A DNA stretch of 64,000 nucleotides from Hoplostethus atlanticus (GCA_034670405.1 JAXDDX010000001.1:12447501-12511500); one strand, 5' to 3'; counted from the first letter of the stretch, positions 1 to 11,172 are shown. Translations and numbers: made by a program. Notes: generated by a model not told the origin, from the letters alone.

Positions 1-35
1 GATACGTGTGCATGCCTGCACTCATTGACCTGTTA

Positions 36-40
<5 letters not shown>

Positions 41-70
<30 letters not shown>
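41..70. repeat. (GT)15 microsatellite
   Basis: Uninterrupted GT dinucleotide run of 30 bases, seen directly. Confidence 0.95.
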
Positions 71-73
<3 letters not shown>

Positions 74-477
74 GTACTCTATGGCGGGCTGACAGGCTAT
101 GGTGGGCCGGTGATGCATTAGACATGGCCAGAGATGGGCTGGTATGGACTAAATAATGGATACCATCCTCTCCCTCTGAATAAATCAAGACCAGAGAAAT
201 GGAGAGAGATGAGAGATTAAATGTGGGAGAGAGTTGGAGGAATTGAATGCCAGAAAGAAAGCATTTGTGCAACTGGAAGAGAGATAGAGAGCGAATGACA
301 GTGGTGTCCTGAATTCCAGATGAACGTCTCACTCCTACTCCATCCAAAGAATTAAATGGTTTAAGGACAATGACATTTTTCAGTTGCACATACAATTTAT
401 TTATCTCAAGCTCAATAGAGAGTCACATCAAGTCCATTCTTGTCAGGTAGGAAACCTGGTTGGTTTCTACACTCATT

Positions 478-516
478 TCTCTCTCTCTTTGCCTCCCACC
501 CCCTCCCCCCCCACAG
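478..516 (+). promoter_or_regulatory. Splice acceptor with polypyrimidine tract
   Basis: A nearly pure C/T tract (ctctctctctttgcctccca and the following C-rich run) leads directly into CACAG, with the AG at 515-516. The tract is long and uninterrupted, as in strong vertebrate acceptors, and it fixes the 5' limit of the coding exon that starts at 517. Confidence 0.75.
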
Positions 517-681
517 GCCCAGGGCCAGACTTTTACCTTCCCTGACATCTTCCCGGAGAAGGACAGGACGCCGGCCGAGGGCTCCATGGAGGAGATGCAG
601 GAGAAGTTCATAGAGGACGAGAAGCAGAGGCAGAAACCTGACCTCAGGAGGGGAGGGGTCACCGAGTGGTTCGGACTCTGA
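517..681 (+). CDS. Terminal coding exon of an unidentified gene
   Basis: The exon opens in phase 0 after the acceptor and encodes 54 residues before TGA at 679-681. The peptide begins AQGQTFTFPDIFPEKD, continues through a charged, probably helical segment (SMEEMQEKFIEDEKQRQK) and ends in TEWFGL. Third positions are GC-rich (GAC, AAG, CTC, GAG, ATG), composition differs sharply from the flanks, and this is the most convincingly coding stretch in the window. There is no signal peptide, membrane segment or recognisable domain in this fragment. I do not recognise the protein, and its other exons lie left of the window. The 3' UTR and poly(A) signals downstream support a real gene end. Confidence 0.75.
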   Translation, partial: AQGQTFTFPDIFPEKDRTPAEGSMEEMQEKFIEDEKQRQKPDLRRGGVTEWFGL

Positions 682-859
682 GAACAACCCGCTGACCCGG
701 AACTCGGCGTGTGAAACGCGTCAGCGCGCGTTTGTCGGGACAAACGATGTATTGATTCATAACGCGTCTGTGCTGATATCATGTGCAAATTCTATTTCTG
801 TAAGTAATACTCCAAAGTGTGTAGGAGAGAAGAATAAGCATGTGTGCGAGAGACTGGAG

Positions 860-860
<1 letters not shown>

Positions 861-902
<42 letters not shown>

Positions 903-903
903 A

Positions 904-950
<47 letters not shown>
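861..950. repeat. Compound (TG)20-agagtgag-(TG)n microsatellite
   Basis: Two TG runs of about 40 and 43 bases separated by a short AGAGTGAG interruption; inside the probable 3' UTR. Confidence 0.95.
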
Positions 951-952
<2 letters not shown>

Positions 953-1068
953 AGGCTGCAGTCCAGTAGCCCGAGCCAGAACAGAACCACAGGAGGAGGA
1001 GAGTGGCCTGGCTCCATGTTTCTAGAAACCAGCCCACCGTACAGAATCTCCATCACCTCAGATGACCT

Positions 1069-1330
1069 CCTCTCCTTCCTCCTCCTCCTCCTCCTGTTCT
1101 ACCTCCTTCTTCTCTTCTCTTTTCTTTCTCTCTCTCACTCCTCCTCCTCCTCCCTTACTCCTCCTCCTTGGCACTCTCCGTCCTCAGCACCTCCTCCTTC
1201 TTTGTTCCTCCTCTTCCTCAGGGCTTTCCTTTCCTCCTCCCCTCCCTCTCTTTTCCTTCCTCCTACTGTCTCTCTTTCTCCTGCTTCTCCTTCTTCCTTC
1301 TCCTACTCCTCCTTTTTACCTCTGCAGGCT
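1069..1330. repeat. Long polypyrimidine tract rich in TCC/CTT triplets
   Basis: About 260 bases that are almost entirely C and T, built from CTC, TCC and CTT units (for example cctcctcctcctcctcct near 1079). Long frames here translate as Ser/Leu/Pro/Phe low-complexity peptide and are not genes. Mirror symmetry of this type can form intramolecular triplex DNA. Confidence 0.85.
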
Positions 1331-1502
1331 CCCTTCCCTCGCTCTGCCACACAGTGGAGTGGTATAGTGTGGTATCCCTAGTAGCCCTGACTCGCAGCCA
1401 GTTGGATTGGACGACCTGGACAACCCACAGCCTTTCCTCTTTTATGAGTTTGCCTTGGATTAATTGACCACTTTAGGTAAACAACAATTGAGATGTTGTT
1501 TC

Positions 1503-1508
1503 AATAAA
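1503..1508 (+). terminator. Polyadenylation signal AATAAA (proximal)
   Basis: AATAAA followed by GCAACG and, within about 30 bases, a T/G-rich element (gcgttttgttattttg), the expected arrangement for a vertebrate cleavage site. It lies about 820 bases after the stop codon. Confidence 0.6.
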
Positions 1509-1586
1509 GCAACGACATGGAATTTGTTGGAGCGTTTTGTTATTTTGCGGTAGCACCTCTTGCTGGAACTCTGAGAAGAAGATTGT

Positions 1587-1587
<1 letters not shown>

Positions 1588-1631
<44 letters not shown>
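1588..1631. repeat. (GT)n microsatellite
   Basis: Uninterrupted 44-base GT run between the two candidate poly(A) signals. Confidence 0.95.
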
Positions 1632-1633
<2 letters not shown>

Positions 1634-1695
1634 GTCTAGTGTGTGGGACCTGCCAGTGAATGTGGCTCCCTGTAAGTGCTGTTGGAGGAAGAACT

Positions 1696-1701
1696 AATAA
1701 A
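1696..1701 (+). terminator. Polyadenylation signal AATAAA (distal)
   Basis: Second AATAAA, followed by a T-rich stretch (gtgcttttactttttgc). It could give a longer transcript that includes the GT array at 1588-1631. Confidence 0.45.
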
Positions 1702-3490
1702 TGGTCACTTGTCCAAAAGTGCCGTGCTTTTACTTTTTGCATGTATTCTCCTCGTCTCATCTCTTTATGCCTGCTGCGTTTCAAGAACTGGCACTTTTTT
1801 TTTTTTTTTTGAAAAACGCTGTTCGCCACACAAGCTAGTCTGAGCGTGTGCCAACGTGGTCTGGTAGCTGTTTTGACAAAGTAATGATCTGTGTTTGAAT
1901 CGGGCCACTGGAGGACTGAGCTCTCTTACGGTAATAGGGCCCCGTATAGGGGGAGGGAGGGGGGGGAGCGCTCCTGGGCTCGCTCACAAACTCCATTGTG
2001 CTGAGAGGCCAAGGTTACAGTAAGTGTCCCCCAGCCGTGACCACTAATGCTGGCCTGCTAGTCCAGAGTCCGGTCCCTGACCTCACCCGGCCAACTCAGC
2101 TATCACTAAGGAGAATGTCAATATTGATCCTGTTGGCCCATTGTCTGCTGCCTGGAACCACTCACCCCCTGCGTCGCTATAAAGCAATTTGATTTAGAAC
2201 CAAACAAGCCTCCTGTTTCACAGCCGCTCTCTTCTCTTCTTGCCCTCTTCCCTCTTTCTCACTTTTCTCATTTCCCTCCTTTCTCTGCTCCTTCACTCTT
2301 GTCACCCAGTCTGGACCTCCAGAAAAACAGCTGCTGAACCAACAGAGAGAGAGAGAGGCAAAATTCCTGTTCGCTCTCCTCACGGCCTGCGCAGACCCCA
2401 CATGAAAGTTGGGAAATCTACCGCTGGCGTCTGCCAAGCAATAATCTGTCCCTATCCTCCTCCTGCTGCTCTCCCCCCCATGTTCTCCCCATGCCTCTCC
2501 CTTCTCCTCATACCCAGTAAAAAGCTCCAAGCACAATGCGTCTCCCCCCCTGTTCATGCAGCTGGCAGCCATTTCCCTGTTTATTCACACAGTGTTCTCC
2601 CTGTCTGTCAGAAGATGCTGTCTGGCTGGAGAGTGAAGGGACGGGGAGGATGGGAGGATGGAGGTATGCGGAGGAAACGAGCGAGCCCCGCACATCCTCC
2701 TTTCAACTGAGCTCCGATGACTTGGAGCCTCCTTCCTCCCTGGCTTACAGATTTATAGGGATCTATCGGTGCACTATAAGAAGCGTCGTTTATCTTAATG
2801 CATCGTAGGCGTAGAGGGAGGGAGGGTGAGCGAGGGTGAGCGAGGGTGAGCCGGTGTGCGTGTGAGACGGGAGAGAAAGCACTGGAAGGACGGTGAGCGC
2901 GAGAGAGAGAGCAGATGGAGGTGAGGGAGAAAGTGAAGAGGGTGAAGTGAGAGTGAAAAAGATGACATCACTGAGAAAATGCTGAGCTGGATTTAAGGCT
3001 GCAGGATGAAAGCGGTCTACTCCCACAGCGCACCATCTCTCTCTCTCGTGAAAGGTCATGTTCCCATCCCTACAGGGTTAGTTAATGGAATGGGGGTTGA
3101 ATATTTTAAACTGCCCTTCACTCTCCTCTTCCCTTCTTACTCCTCTCCCTCCCTCTTTTCTCTCGCAGTGCATTAGTCAAGTGCACACATGACCCTGTTT
3201 CTGCTACTGCAGTCCAAGTTTGGAATCGGCATGACATCATGCTGTATTTTTGGGATCAGCAGGATGAGTGGAGGTATAGTGAGTGGTCCTTCCTGACTCC
3301 AGGGGACAGATCTCCTCCTCTTGTAGGGAACTAGTCTGTTGCAGGGAACTCTTGACCTACAGTGCAGCAGCAGACAACGGGATGTGTAGCGGAGCACCAC
3401 ATCTTATATCTCATGTCATTGATCAAGCATTTCAGAATAAGACTGCTGATAGGATTGTCCTCTACTTTTTAGTCAGAATCAGGTCATGGG
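1702..3490. other. Gene-free stretch
   Basis: Contains a T12 run near 1797-1811, a G-rich patch near 1950-1970, long pyrimidine-rich stretches (2220-2300, 3115-3165) and a short tandem decamer (2822-2851). Open frames are short and without coding character. No recognised element. Confidence 0.6.
2822..2851. repeat. Tandem decamer GAGGGTGAGC x3
   Basis: Three consecutive identical copies of gagggtgagc, seen directly. Confidence 0.9.
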
Positions 3491-4181
3491 TAGGGGTGGA
3501 AAGTGCTGAAATATTATACTCAAATACAAGTTACTTTGCTTAAATCTTACTTAAGTAAAATTACTGGTGTGAAAGTATATTTAAGTAAAACGTAGTCCAT
3601 TAAAATATACACCGAGTCACCGAGTTAATAAAAAAAAAAATCACCTGAGTTAAAGAATAGACATTGTTACATACTGTATGCTTTTCCATGCAATGCTAAA
3701 AGGACAAGAGGAAGGAAATCAACTAAGAAAAAACACTTTACAAAATAAAGTGCATTAGGTAAAGCTTGAATCAACACAACTTATTGTGTGATAGGAAATA
3801 TAGTACCTGAGTGATAATAAAAAATGAACATTACTTATTACTAAACTTACTTATGTTTTCTATGCTACTAGCTATCCAACTATCTAGCTAGACACCAACC
3901 AGGTAAACCCAAACCAATAATGCTGTAGCTGGTTGGGTGGCTAATATTAACCAAGCTCCTTCACATGCTTGTGCAGATGCAATTTACCATTGGCCAGTTT
4001 CTGATGCAGTGCTTATGGAGCAGAGCCTACAGCAGTTGTACTCTGTAATGGATATTTAATGATGTAAAATATTTAAGTGAAAACACACTTAAGTAAAAGG
4101 AAAGTGACTTCCTTAAAAAAATACACACAAAAACGACAATTACAGTAACTACGGTAAATGCAATTAGTTACTTCCACCCTT
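3491..4181. mobile_element. hAT-like non-autonomous DNA transposon
   Basis: Starts at 3492 with aggggtggaaagtgct and ends at 4166-4180 with agttacttccaccct, whose reverse complement is agggtggaagtaact, so the ends are imperfect terminal inverted repeats. Subterminal sequence repeatedly reads ACTTAAGTAAAA-like motifs, typical of a very common fish family whose ends read CAG.GGTGGAAAGTA. The 690-base interior is AT-rich with no open transposase frame, so it would depend on another element. I could not define the 8-bp target duplication, so the exact borders are uncertain. Confidence 0.6.
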
Positions 4182-4572
4182 TCTCAGGGGGCAGGAGGAG
4201 CTGTGTGTTTGACTGTATGCAAGAATGAGAGAGGCATTTATTGATCTGAGAAGCTTAATACATATAGGATGTAGTTTGCAGGCTTTAGTTTCCACTTGGC
4301 ATTGACTCACCTCGACTAATTAACGGATGAAGGATTTAACTGAAGGCCGTGGATTGTTTTTAGTCTTAAGAGCTCCGGGGCCTCTTGATGGAAACCCGGA
4401 GTGCAGAGTACAGTAAGCCTGTAACTCCTAACGTTTCATTGACAGAGATACAGCGGAGGCCATTGAAAAACTCTTGGTCTTTCTTCATGCTAACGTGTTC
4501 TCCATTGCCATGCTCCATCTCCAGCTGAGCTCACCTGCAGATCAGTGTCTTGGTGATGGGTCTGAGCCACGG

Positions 4573-4574
<2 letters not shown>

Positions 4575-4616
<42 letters not shown>
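4575..4616. repeat. (GT)n microsatellite ending in G5
   Basis: 42-base GT run running into GGGGG. Confidence 0.95.
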
Positions 4617-4618
<2 letters not shown>

Positions 4619-6614
4619 GGGTCTCTGGATGGTACAGGCTGGGCTGGGAGCCTGGCAGCCAGTGCAGCGAGGAGGCGACACAGCCCGGCTGGACACCCAT
4701 TCTGCTTGGGTCAAGGCCAGCCTTGGAAGCGCCACAGACAACCCCACTATTAATAGCTATTAGCAGCGTGGCAAATCTTGAGAAAGATCTGGCCCTCACA
4801 CACTCACATACACAATCGGCCTACTTGGAGGATTCACAGATGCGCTCACTTCACACAAAGGCAGAATTATACAGCTTATACACATACATTCACACAATCC
4901 ATCGCCAACTGTCTGTAAAATTACACACGCTCATACAGTTACACAATTACTACCCCCACCAGCCTCTCTTGCGTGCGTGGACGCACACACTCCCACACAC
5001 TCACACTAATGTTCACTAAGACAACCGGGGTTGCCTGCTGAGGATTCTGACGGCCTCTCTTGGACTAGCGCCATACACATTCCTCCTTCCCTAGGTTGCC
5101 ATTGGTTCATCTGAGCTCAGCCAGTGCACTCTGTCACCCCGTAAGTGTGTGTGTGTGTGTGTGTCTGTCTGTTTTAGTGTGAGACCATGCACTGTATGCA
5201 CCCATACATAAGAAATGTAATGTTCCGTTTTTCCAAGAATTGTGACTACACACACACTCATGTTCATGGTTGGTTGTCCGGCAAACTCAAAGCACCACTC
5301 ACACACATACATTAAATGCACCCTGATGTGGCCCCAGTACTTATATACACACATACTGTACTCACAACCACACACACACACGCTGGCTGAAGGCCAGGAC
5401 CAACAACTAAAGGAGGACACTGTCGAAAAACACAAGAGGGCTAGCTGTTTCCTATCCTGAGAAAATGGACACTCCATATACTTTCTTTTTTTAAAGTATT
5501 TCCTATTGCTCGTCCACTAAAGTTGATATCTGAGGGTCAAAGTACACAGAGTGATTTTTGTGCGTTTTTCACTCAAAATACAACAAAGCTGATTTCCATT
5601 CAACCCAACAGCTTCAAAGAGTTGAAGGGTTTCTTCCATTTTGAGATATAATTGATACCATTCTTGAAAATGTTATAAATCCCATAGTGAGTTTGTTTAC
5701 ATAGAAGGAACTACTTGATAAGATGAGGTGTTTCCTTTTCAAACGCTGGACGTCTATTCTGGCGCGTGATGGCTATCTCGCCTTTGGCTCAACATGTGAA
5801 ACATCTCCGTATTTGTTAGCGTGTCTTGTCCTGGCCCGGTTACTTGTCCGTCCGTCGGCTTACATTGGAACACGATGGATCCGATGACTAATATGTTTAA
5901 AACCCGGCGACGTCTCGTTCTGGTTTCTCCACTGAACTCGCCACATCACTAATGGCTTGACCCCCCAACCCTGACGTTAAGGAGCTGAACCCTGTTGTCC
6001 CACTTTCTTTTCTCCCAGTGATCCTTCCCCTTTGCCCATTGTCACAACATCAATTAGGATCAATTAGAGTGCTTGACAATAGAAGATGGCATATGCCAGC
6101 CTGCCTCTCAAAGGAGGCTGTCGCAGGGTTTTTGCTCTGTCTGTACGGGGAGATTTGTTCGTCGCGACCGGGAGAGGGGGGGAGGGGCTAAGAGGTATTG
6201 TTTCTTTTTTGCGACACCATAGTGTTTGTGAGGCTTATGCACAGCCATCCGTCTGAAAAGGGGAAAAGAATTTCCCCTGACACTCCATTACAGCTTATCT
6301 GCAATCAACACAATGCTTTCTACCGACTGGGTGGTCCCTGTCCCCCCGGCAGCTGCTCAACACATACATTTGCATTTTAAACAAGCTAATAATAATAATG
6401 CTACATAAGAAGAGCAAGGGAAGAGAGGTGAGCTTTTTTAATGTGCCGAGAGAAAGAGAGACGGAGAGCCAGAGAGAGAGAGAGAGAAAGAGAGGGAATG
6501 AATGGTTCAAATGAGTTCAATTGTCATAACAGAAATCAACTGGGGCCTGGCCACCCATCTGGACTACAGAGCATAGAGCACCGGTCTGGATAGAGTATGG
6601 AGCAGCTGATGGGA

Positions 6615-6615
<1 letters not shown>

Positions 6616-6658
<43 letters not shown>
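6616..6658. repeat. (CA)n microsatellite
   Basis: Uninterrupted CA run of about 43 bases. Confidence 0.95.
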
Positions 6659-6662
<4 letters not shown>

Positions 6663-7146
6663 AGTCAGTGAGCCCCTAGCCGGTGGAAACGTACTGGCTG
6701 GAGGCCTTGCCAAGTCAATAACCCAGACTGATCCCTGATGCTGAACTTCCAGGAAGTCCCAGTCTCAGAGATTCGTGTACCTGCTTACCACTCCTGCTGC
6801 CGCCTGACTGCGTGGTGGGCCCCGATAGGGATCAGCAGGTCTGCGATGCCTGCAGGTCACTACGACCTGAAACCGGGTTCAGAGAGGAGAGGAGGAGAGG
6901 CCATGGGAACAATGCGGCTCGAACATTGCGTGAATTCATTTCCTCCCAAGTGATGAGATCTTATGTACTTTAACTCAAGTCTCTTCTAGTCAGTGACTCG
7001 ACTCTCCGTCACGCACAATCAGACCAGGGTCACTAATCTCTCTTTATCACCCGGAGAGGACAGCCTCTAGGTTAATTGTCTGACATCCCAATGGAGAGAG
7101 TGTGTGATGTGGTGGGTGTGGTGGTGGAAGTGGTGGTGACGGTATG

Positions 7147-7182
<36 letters not shown>

Positions 7183-7817
7183 AGGGGTTAACTCAGTACA
7201 TGCATCTCAACAGGGAGATTCTTTAAGGTCTGAGAATGCTGTGGTTTACAGTATAATGCAGATTGGAGGCTCCGCCCCAAACAGGCATCGCTGGGGGAGC
7301 AGCGAACAATTCTGCATGTGTTTTAGATGCACACACAGATGCGCACACACACTCTCAGGCTTGAACACACTCACTCGTTTAATCCTGGTCATTCACGGAG
7401 CTGTTGAATGACATGTGAAGGGCGTGAGAGTGAAAGTAAACTGAAGAGCATTGAGCTAAATGACAGAGGGTGGTTAGGAAAATCTTAGAGGAGAGAAGGT
7501 GAGTTGGCGAGAGAGAGACAGATGGAAAAAATAGAAGTAGAAAAATAGAGTGAGATTAAAGAGTTAGGTTGTGGTTTTTGGGATTAGAAAGAAGCGTACT
7601 CAATGGATGGTGTGAGACGACTTGTCCAACTACTCTCTGGTCTAAATGGCTGAAGCCTATTGGCTTATTTAAGAGCAACTTCTTTCCTGTCTTACATCTC
7701 GTTTTACTGCCAGCCCTCAGCTGTGCGCTACTTACGTCAGAGAAGCCCGCTGTTAGCCAACACTTAGCCAACGTAATGACAGAACTGCTCACCGAGCCAA
7801 CATGGATCAGTCTTGTC

Positions 7818-8131
7818 TGGCTTGATTTCGAGCACGGCTGAACTTGTGTGGCCTATATTCAATAGATGGGGTCTGACTACCCTGGCCTGGGTTTGACCAT
7901 GAGGGCTTGATTAGGGTGGCCTGGGATCAGCAGAAACTGAGCTTGAGTAGTATGGCCTCGCTGGCCTTGTTTCAACAAAGGGTACTCAACTAGTGCGACC
8001 TGGATTTGACAGTCTGGCTGCCACTAATGTGGCCTGAGTTCAGTAGACAGGGCTTGACTCGTATGGCCGGAGTTCATCAGATGGAGTCCAACTTCTCTGG
8101 CCTGAGTTTGTCAGATGGTGCTCAACTAGTG
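7818..8131. repeat. Degenerate 34-bp minisatellite, about nine units
   Basis: Units start with TGGCCT and follow a form like tggcctgagttcagtagaca plus 14 more bases. Unit starts are 7818 (31 bp, first), 7849, 7883, 7917 (36 bp), 7962, 7996, 8030, 8064 and 8098, with a 9-base partial unit at 7953. Seven units are exactly 34 bp. Because 34 is not a multiple of three, the frames through it (part of a 133-codon frame at 8006-8407) are not a repeated protein domain. Units have diverged, so the array is old. Confidence 0.85.
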
Positions 8132-8494
8132 TGGCCTTGGCGGATAGAGGGCCTCTGGGTGATTAAGGATGTGTTTGTTTCCCAGGCAGCAAGCAGGCAA
8201 GGTGGCGGCATTGCTTCGCCACAGCCAAGGACTTGGTGTGGGGGTGAGAGAGCCAAAACAAACCTCTTTGATTGCCTCCCATATGCCCTTCTGACCTCTG
8301 CCTTTCAAATGCCAGGCAAAGAGGATGAAAAAGGGGTGAGGGGAGAGGGAAGAGGTGGTTTAGAGAAGTGGGGAGAGCAGGATGGGGGTACGAGGGGTTG
8401 TGGTTGAGGTTTAAGGCTGGGGGGGGGTAGTGGCAGGAGAGGTCACTTGAGTACTTCGACAGAAGCCTGGCTCATGACCCTTTAAGTCTGATTA

Positions 8495-8496
<2 letters not shown>

Positions 8497-8526
<30 letters not shown>
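8497..8526. repeat. (GT)n microsatellite, left arm of inverted pair
   Basis: 30-base GT run lying 89 bases left of the long AC run; complementary to it. Confidence 0.95.
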
Positions 8527-8528
<2 letters not shown>

Positions 8529-8613
8529 TCACATTCTTATTCACATTAAATATGCTCCATATATCTTCGCCTCTTCCTGACCCTGGCACCAAGCTGGGTA
8601 GGCATGGGAGTGC

Positions 8614-8615
<2 letters not shown>

Positions 8616-8688
<73 letters not shown>
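8616..8688. repeat. Long (AC)36 microsatellite
   Basis: Uninterrupted AC run of about 73 bases, the longest pure dinucleotide array in the window. Confidence 0.95.
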
Positions 8689-8690
<2 letters not shown>

Positions 8691-9627
8691 CATGCGGTGC
8701 CATGCTTTAGTTTTTCATTTTCATTGTTGAGGATGCAATTAGAACTGCTGTTAGCAGGGCGAAAGAAGAAAAAGAAAGAAGGAAAGGAAGAAAGGAAGGA
8801 AGAAAGGGTGAAATGGACAGGGAGTGAGAGAAAGGGAGTCTTGTCGTCTGAGAGGTGGTGTGGTTCGGGTTAGGTTGTGGTTGAAGCCTTGAGAGAGCGA
8901 GAGGGGAGAGAGAGGGAGGTGCAGGGGGCGAGCGAGGCAGCACATACCCGCAGCATTCAAATGGAGCTCCCATTGGGAGGTTTTACGCTTCAAAATGGTT
9001 TCCTGTGACGTGGATTGTGTGTTTGATTTGAGCTTTGAGGGGTTTGTGTTATTCTCGGGAGGGGAGAATCTAGCACGCTCTCATTTCCGCACTACCAACA
9101 GCCAGCAGAAAGTTGGCAAGCCGAAGCAGGGGGATTTTAAAGACAGATTTTTCTCTCCCTCCTCGTAAGAACCGCATTTTTTCTGCTTTCACTTTTTTTT
9201 TTTTTTTTTGCCATGTTTTTTCTGCTGAGCCCGCTCCAAGACTCGCTCTGCATATTGACGGATTGTTCCTAATAATTGGACCTGTTCAAACCTGTGTCTT
9301 TTCACGCTCGTTCCCAGGCTGCCTGATTTTCTGCTGATAAAGTACGCAAAAAAAAAACAACAAACCCACCGCTTTGGGATGTTCACACGCACGCACGCAT
9401 TTGCACCCACTGACACATTGGGTGCACGCTCGCAAATGCACACACACACACACAAAGCGAGCGTGCACGTATATATACATGTACGGCATGTTGTCCCACA
9501 CATGCCTCTGTACTAATTGCAAACAATGGATGCCAGCTGGGCAGTAGGTGTAGCAGGCAGCACCGCTGGGCCCAGGTTGAGATGTTGTTTCAGCTGGGTT
9601 AGAGAGGAGGGAGAGAAGAAAAAAGGC

Positions 9628-9631
<4 letters not shown>

Positions 9632-9661
<30 letters not shown>
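9632..9661. repeat. (AG)15 microsatellite
   Basis: Uninterrupted AG run of about 30 bases. Confidence 0.95.
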
Positions 9662-9665
<4 letters not shown>

Positions 9666-10414
9666 GTGGAGAAGTATGGAAGAGAGAGACGAAGGAGAGA
9701 GTATAGGCAGAGGAGAGACTAGCGACACCGGGGGGAGGGAAGGGGGAAGGGGGCAGCGGGGAGCCACCTCCAAGCTACCATGACAGCCAATCACACAAGC
9801 CATCAGAGAGCTCGCTGTGCTGCCAACGCCTGTACTTCACAGAGCCAAGAAAATGACAGAAATCAACGCTGGGATGTGTTTGTGTTGGGGGAATATCCGT
9901 GGAACCCCACACTCTTTCCTGATCAGCACTTCTCTCTTCTCTCTCTCCCTCTCTTTTTCCTCTCTCTCTCTCTCTCCCGCGCTTTCACCGTCCCCTCCCC
10001 GTCTTTATTTTCTTACTGTAAATACTGTACTGCATATGCCCTCCGCTCGTGTAAAAGGACGATTATCGTAACAGCGTCTCCACTGTGTGGCACACATGGA
10101 AAAGCTAACTGCTACGGGCCAATTTTCTCCATGGAAGTTATGTAAATAGTTGGTGATGGAATGAGCCGGGCTTTCCCCAGTATGTGGGGGCATAGCCGGG
10201 TCTGAGGGGTTCCACTGGCATCCTAATCCCCACCCTCGGCATCACTAACCCCTTTGTTAACCCTGTTAGCAGGGAGTTCACAATTATTGTAGTTATCATT
10301 ACAATTATGTATCATCGTAATGACACGTTACAGTACAAGGGCTTCAATTAGATGCCTGAAGGATTCTAACCGCCTTCCAGAGCCAACTTTTTCCCCCCCG
10401 TTGGTCTCTGGATG

Positions 10415-10452
<38 letters not shown>

Positions 10453-11094
10453 GTGTGTGTTTGCACCCCCCTCCCACACCATCCCCCACATTTGTGTGTG
10501 TGTGTGTAGAAGACACTACACACATCCCCCCACATTTGTGTGTTTACAACCGAGATAGGCCACAATGTTCTGGCACACATTTCAGATGGCCTCTAAAATC
10601 TGCTTGTGGCCCCTTGCGGTCGCAGACGACACTCAAGAGGAAGTGAGCAGAGATGGTTGTCTACCAGTGACAGAAACTCACAGCCCGGGGGAAAGACAGA
10701 AGAAAAGAACAGTCTCTGGCTGAACTCCCATCCCGCCCCTCAGCAAATTGGTTGTTGATTGTCCACAGACATAGTTGTTGGTGCTCCCCTGTACCAATAA
10801 AGCCCAGCGCAGAGCAAGAGCCAGAGCGGAGCAAGGGGCCCTCCAGGTCTTGTTATTGTAACAGGAGTACGTTTTGGCTGGGACTCCTGTTCTCCGCACG
10901 AAAAACAACAATAACAACATCAGCCCACAAGCCCTGGGAGCTGGACCCGAGTCAGCCAGAGGGAGATGGAACGGCGCCGATTGCCCTCTTCCTGTTGCAC
11001 ACCTTGGTTCCAGGCGGACACGTCACCCGCGCTCGCGAAGCCGTTGGACGTTCAGTAAACGCGCTTCTTAAAATCCTCTGCGCGCAGTCGAGTG

Positions 11095-11172
11095 CAACAT
11101 CGCGACGTGAACGCAGGGTCGAGTGGTGCCCGGTTAGGGTTAGGGCGACCCTGCGTTCACGACGCGATGTTG
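11095..11172. repeat. 27-bp inverted repeat with a TTAGGG loop
   Basis: The left arm at 11095-11121 (begins caacatcgcgacgtgaacgc) is the reverse complement of the right arm at 11146-11172 with one mismatch (A versus T in the CGCG.CG core). The 24-base spacer ends in two perfect TTAGGG units (11134-11145). Homology between the arms stops abruptly outside. This could be a small fold-back element or a repaired break; it codes for nothing. Confidence 0.9.

Larger units (their letters stand above)
1..516 (+). other. Partial intron upstream of terminal exon
   Basis: This stretch precedes the acceptor at 515-516 and most likely is the 3' end of an intron of the plus-strand gene. It holds a (GT)15 array at 41-70, then ordinary purine-rich sequence. 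No upstream exon of the gene is visible inside the window. The intron assignment is inferred from the acceptor and the coding exon that follows. Confidence 0.6.
682..1525 (+). other. Probable 3' UTR of the terminal exon
   Basis: Runs from the stop codon to just beyond the first AATAAA. It contains a CpG-rich stretch just after the stop, a compound (TG)n array (861-950) and a 260-base pyrimidine tract (1069-1330). The end is set by inference from the poly(A) signal at 1503; use of the second signal would extend it to about 1720. Confidence 0.55.
4182..7817. other. Gene-free stretch with several dinucleotide arrays
   Basis: Holds (GT)n at 4575-4616, 5144-5164 and 7151-7181, (CA)n at 6616-6658, a GA-rich purine patch at 6446-6495 and scattered CACA motifs at 4797-5010. 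A modestly CpG-containing patch lies near 5760-5950. Long frames are translations of the repeats. No gene or known element seen. Confidence 0.6.
8132..11094. other. Gene-free stretch
   Basis: Contains an inverted pair of GT/AC arrays (8497-8688), purine-rich GAAA/GGAA sequence (8765-8900), a T17 run near 9194-9210, (GA)n at 9632-9661, a pyrimidine tract (9930-10005) and interrupted TG arrays at 10416-10461 and 10494-10507. The GC-rich part after 10.9 kb keeps a 204-codon frame open (10752-11366), but it crosses the palindrome at 11095 and shows no domain or coding bias. Confidence 0.6.

Noticed and set aside
757..1056. Reading frames rich in His-Thr or Cys-Val repeats (here and at about thirty other sites)
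   Set aside because: They are translations of (CA)n/(TG)n arrays in every frame and have no independent coding evidence.
908..1381. 157-codon Ser/Leu/Pro-rich frame
   Set aside because: It covers the TG array and the pyrimidine tract; low-complexity composition explains it.
7818..8131. CRISPR-like regular repeats of 34 bases
   Set aside because: Units are contiguous with no spacers and the DNA is vertebrate; it is a minisatellite.
11134..11145. Interstitial telomere
   Set aside because: Only two TTAGGG units; too short to call telomeric, so treated as part of the palindrome loop.
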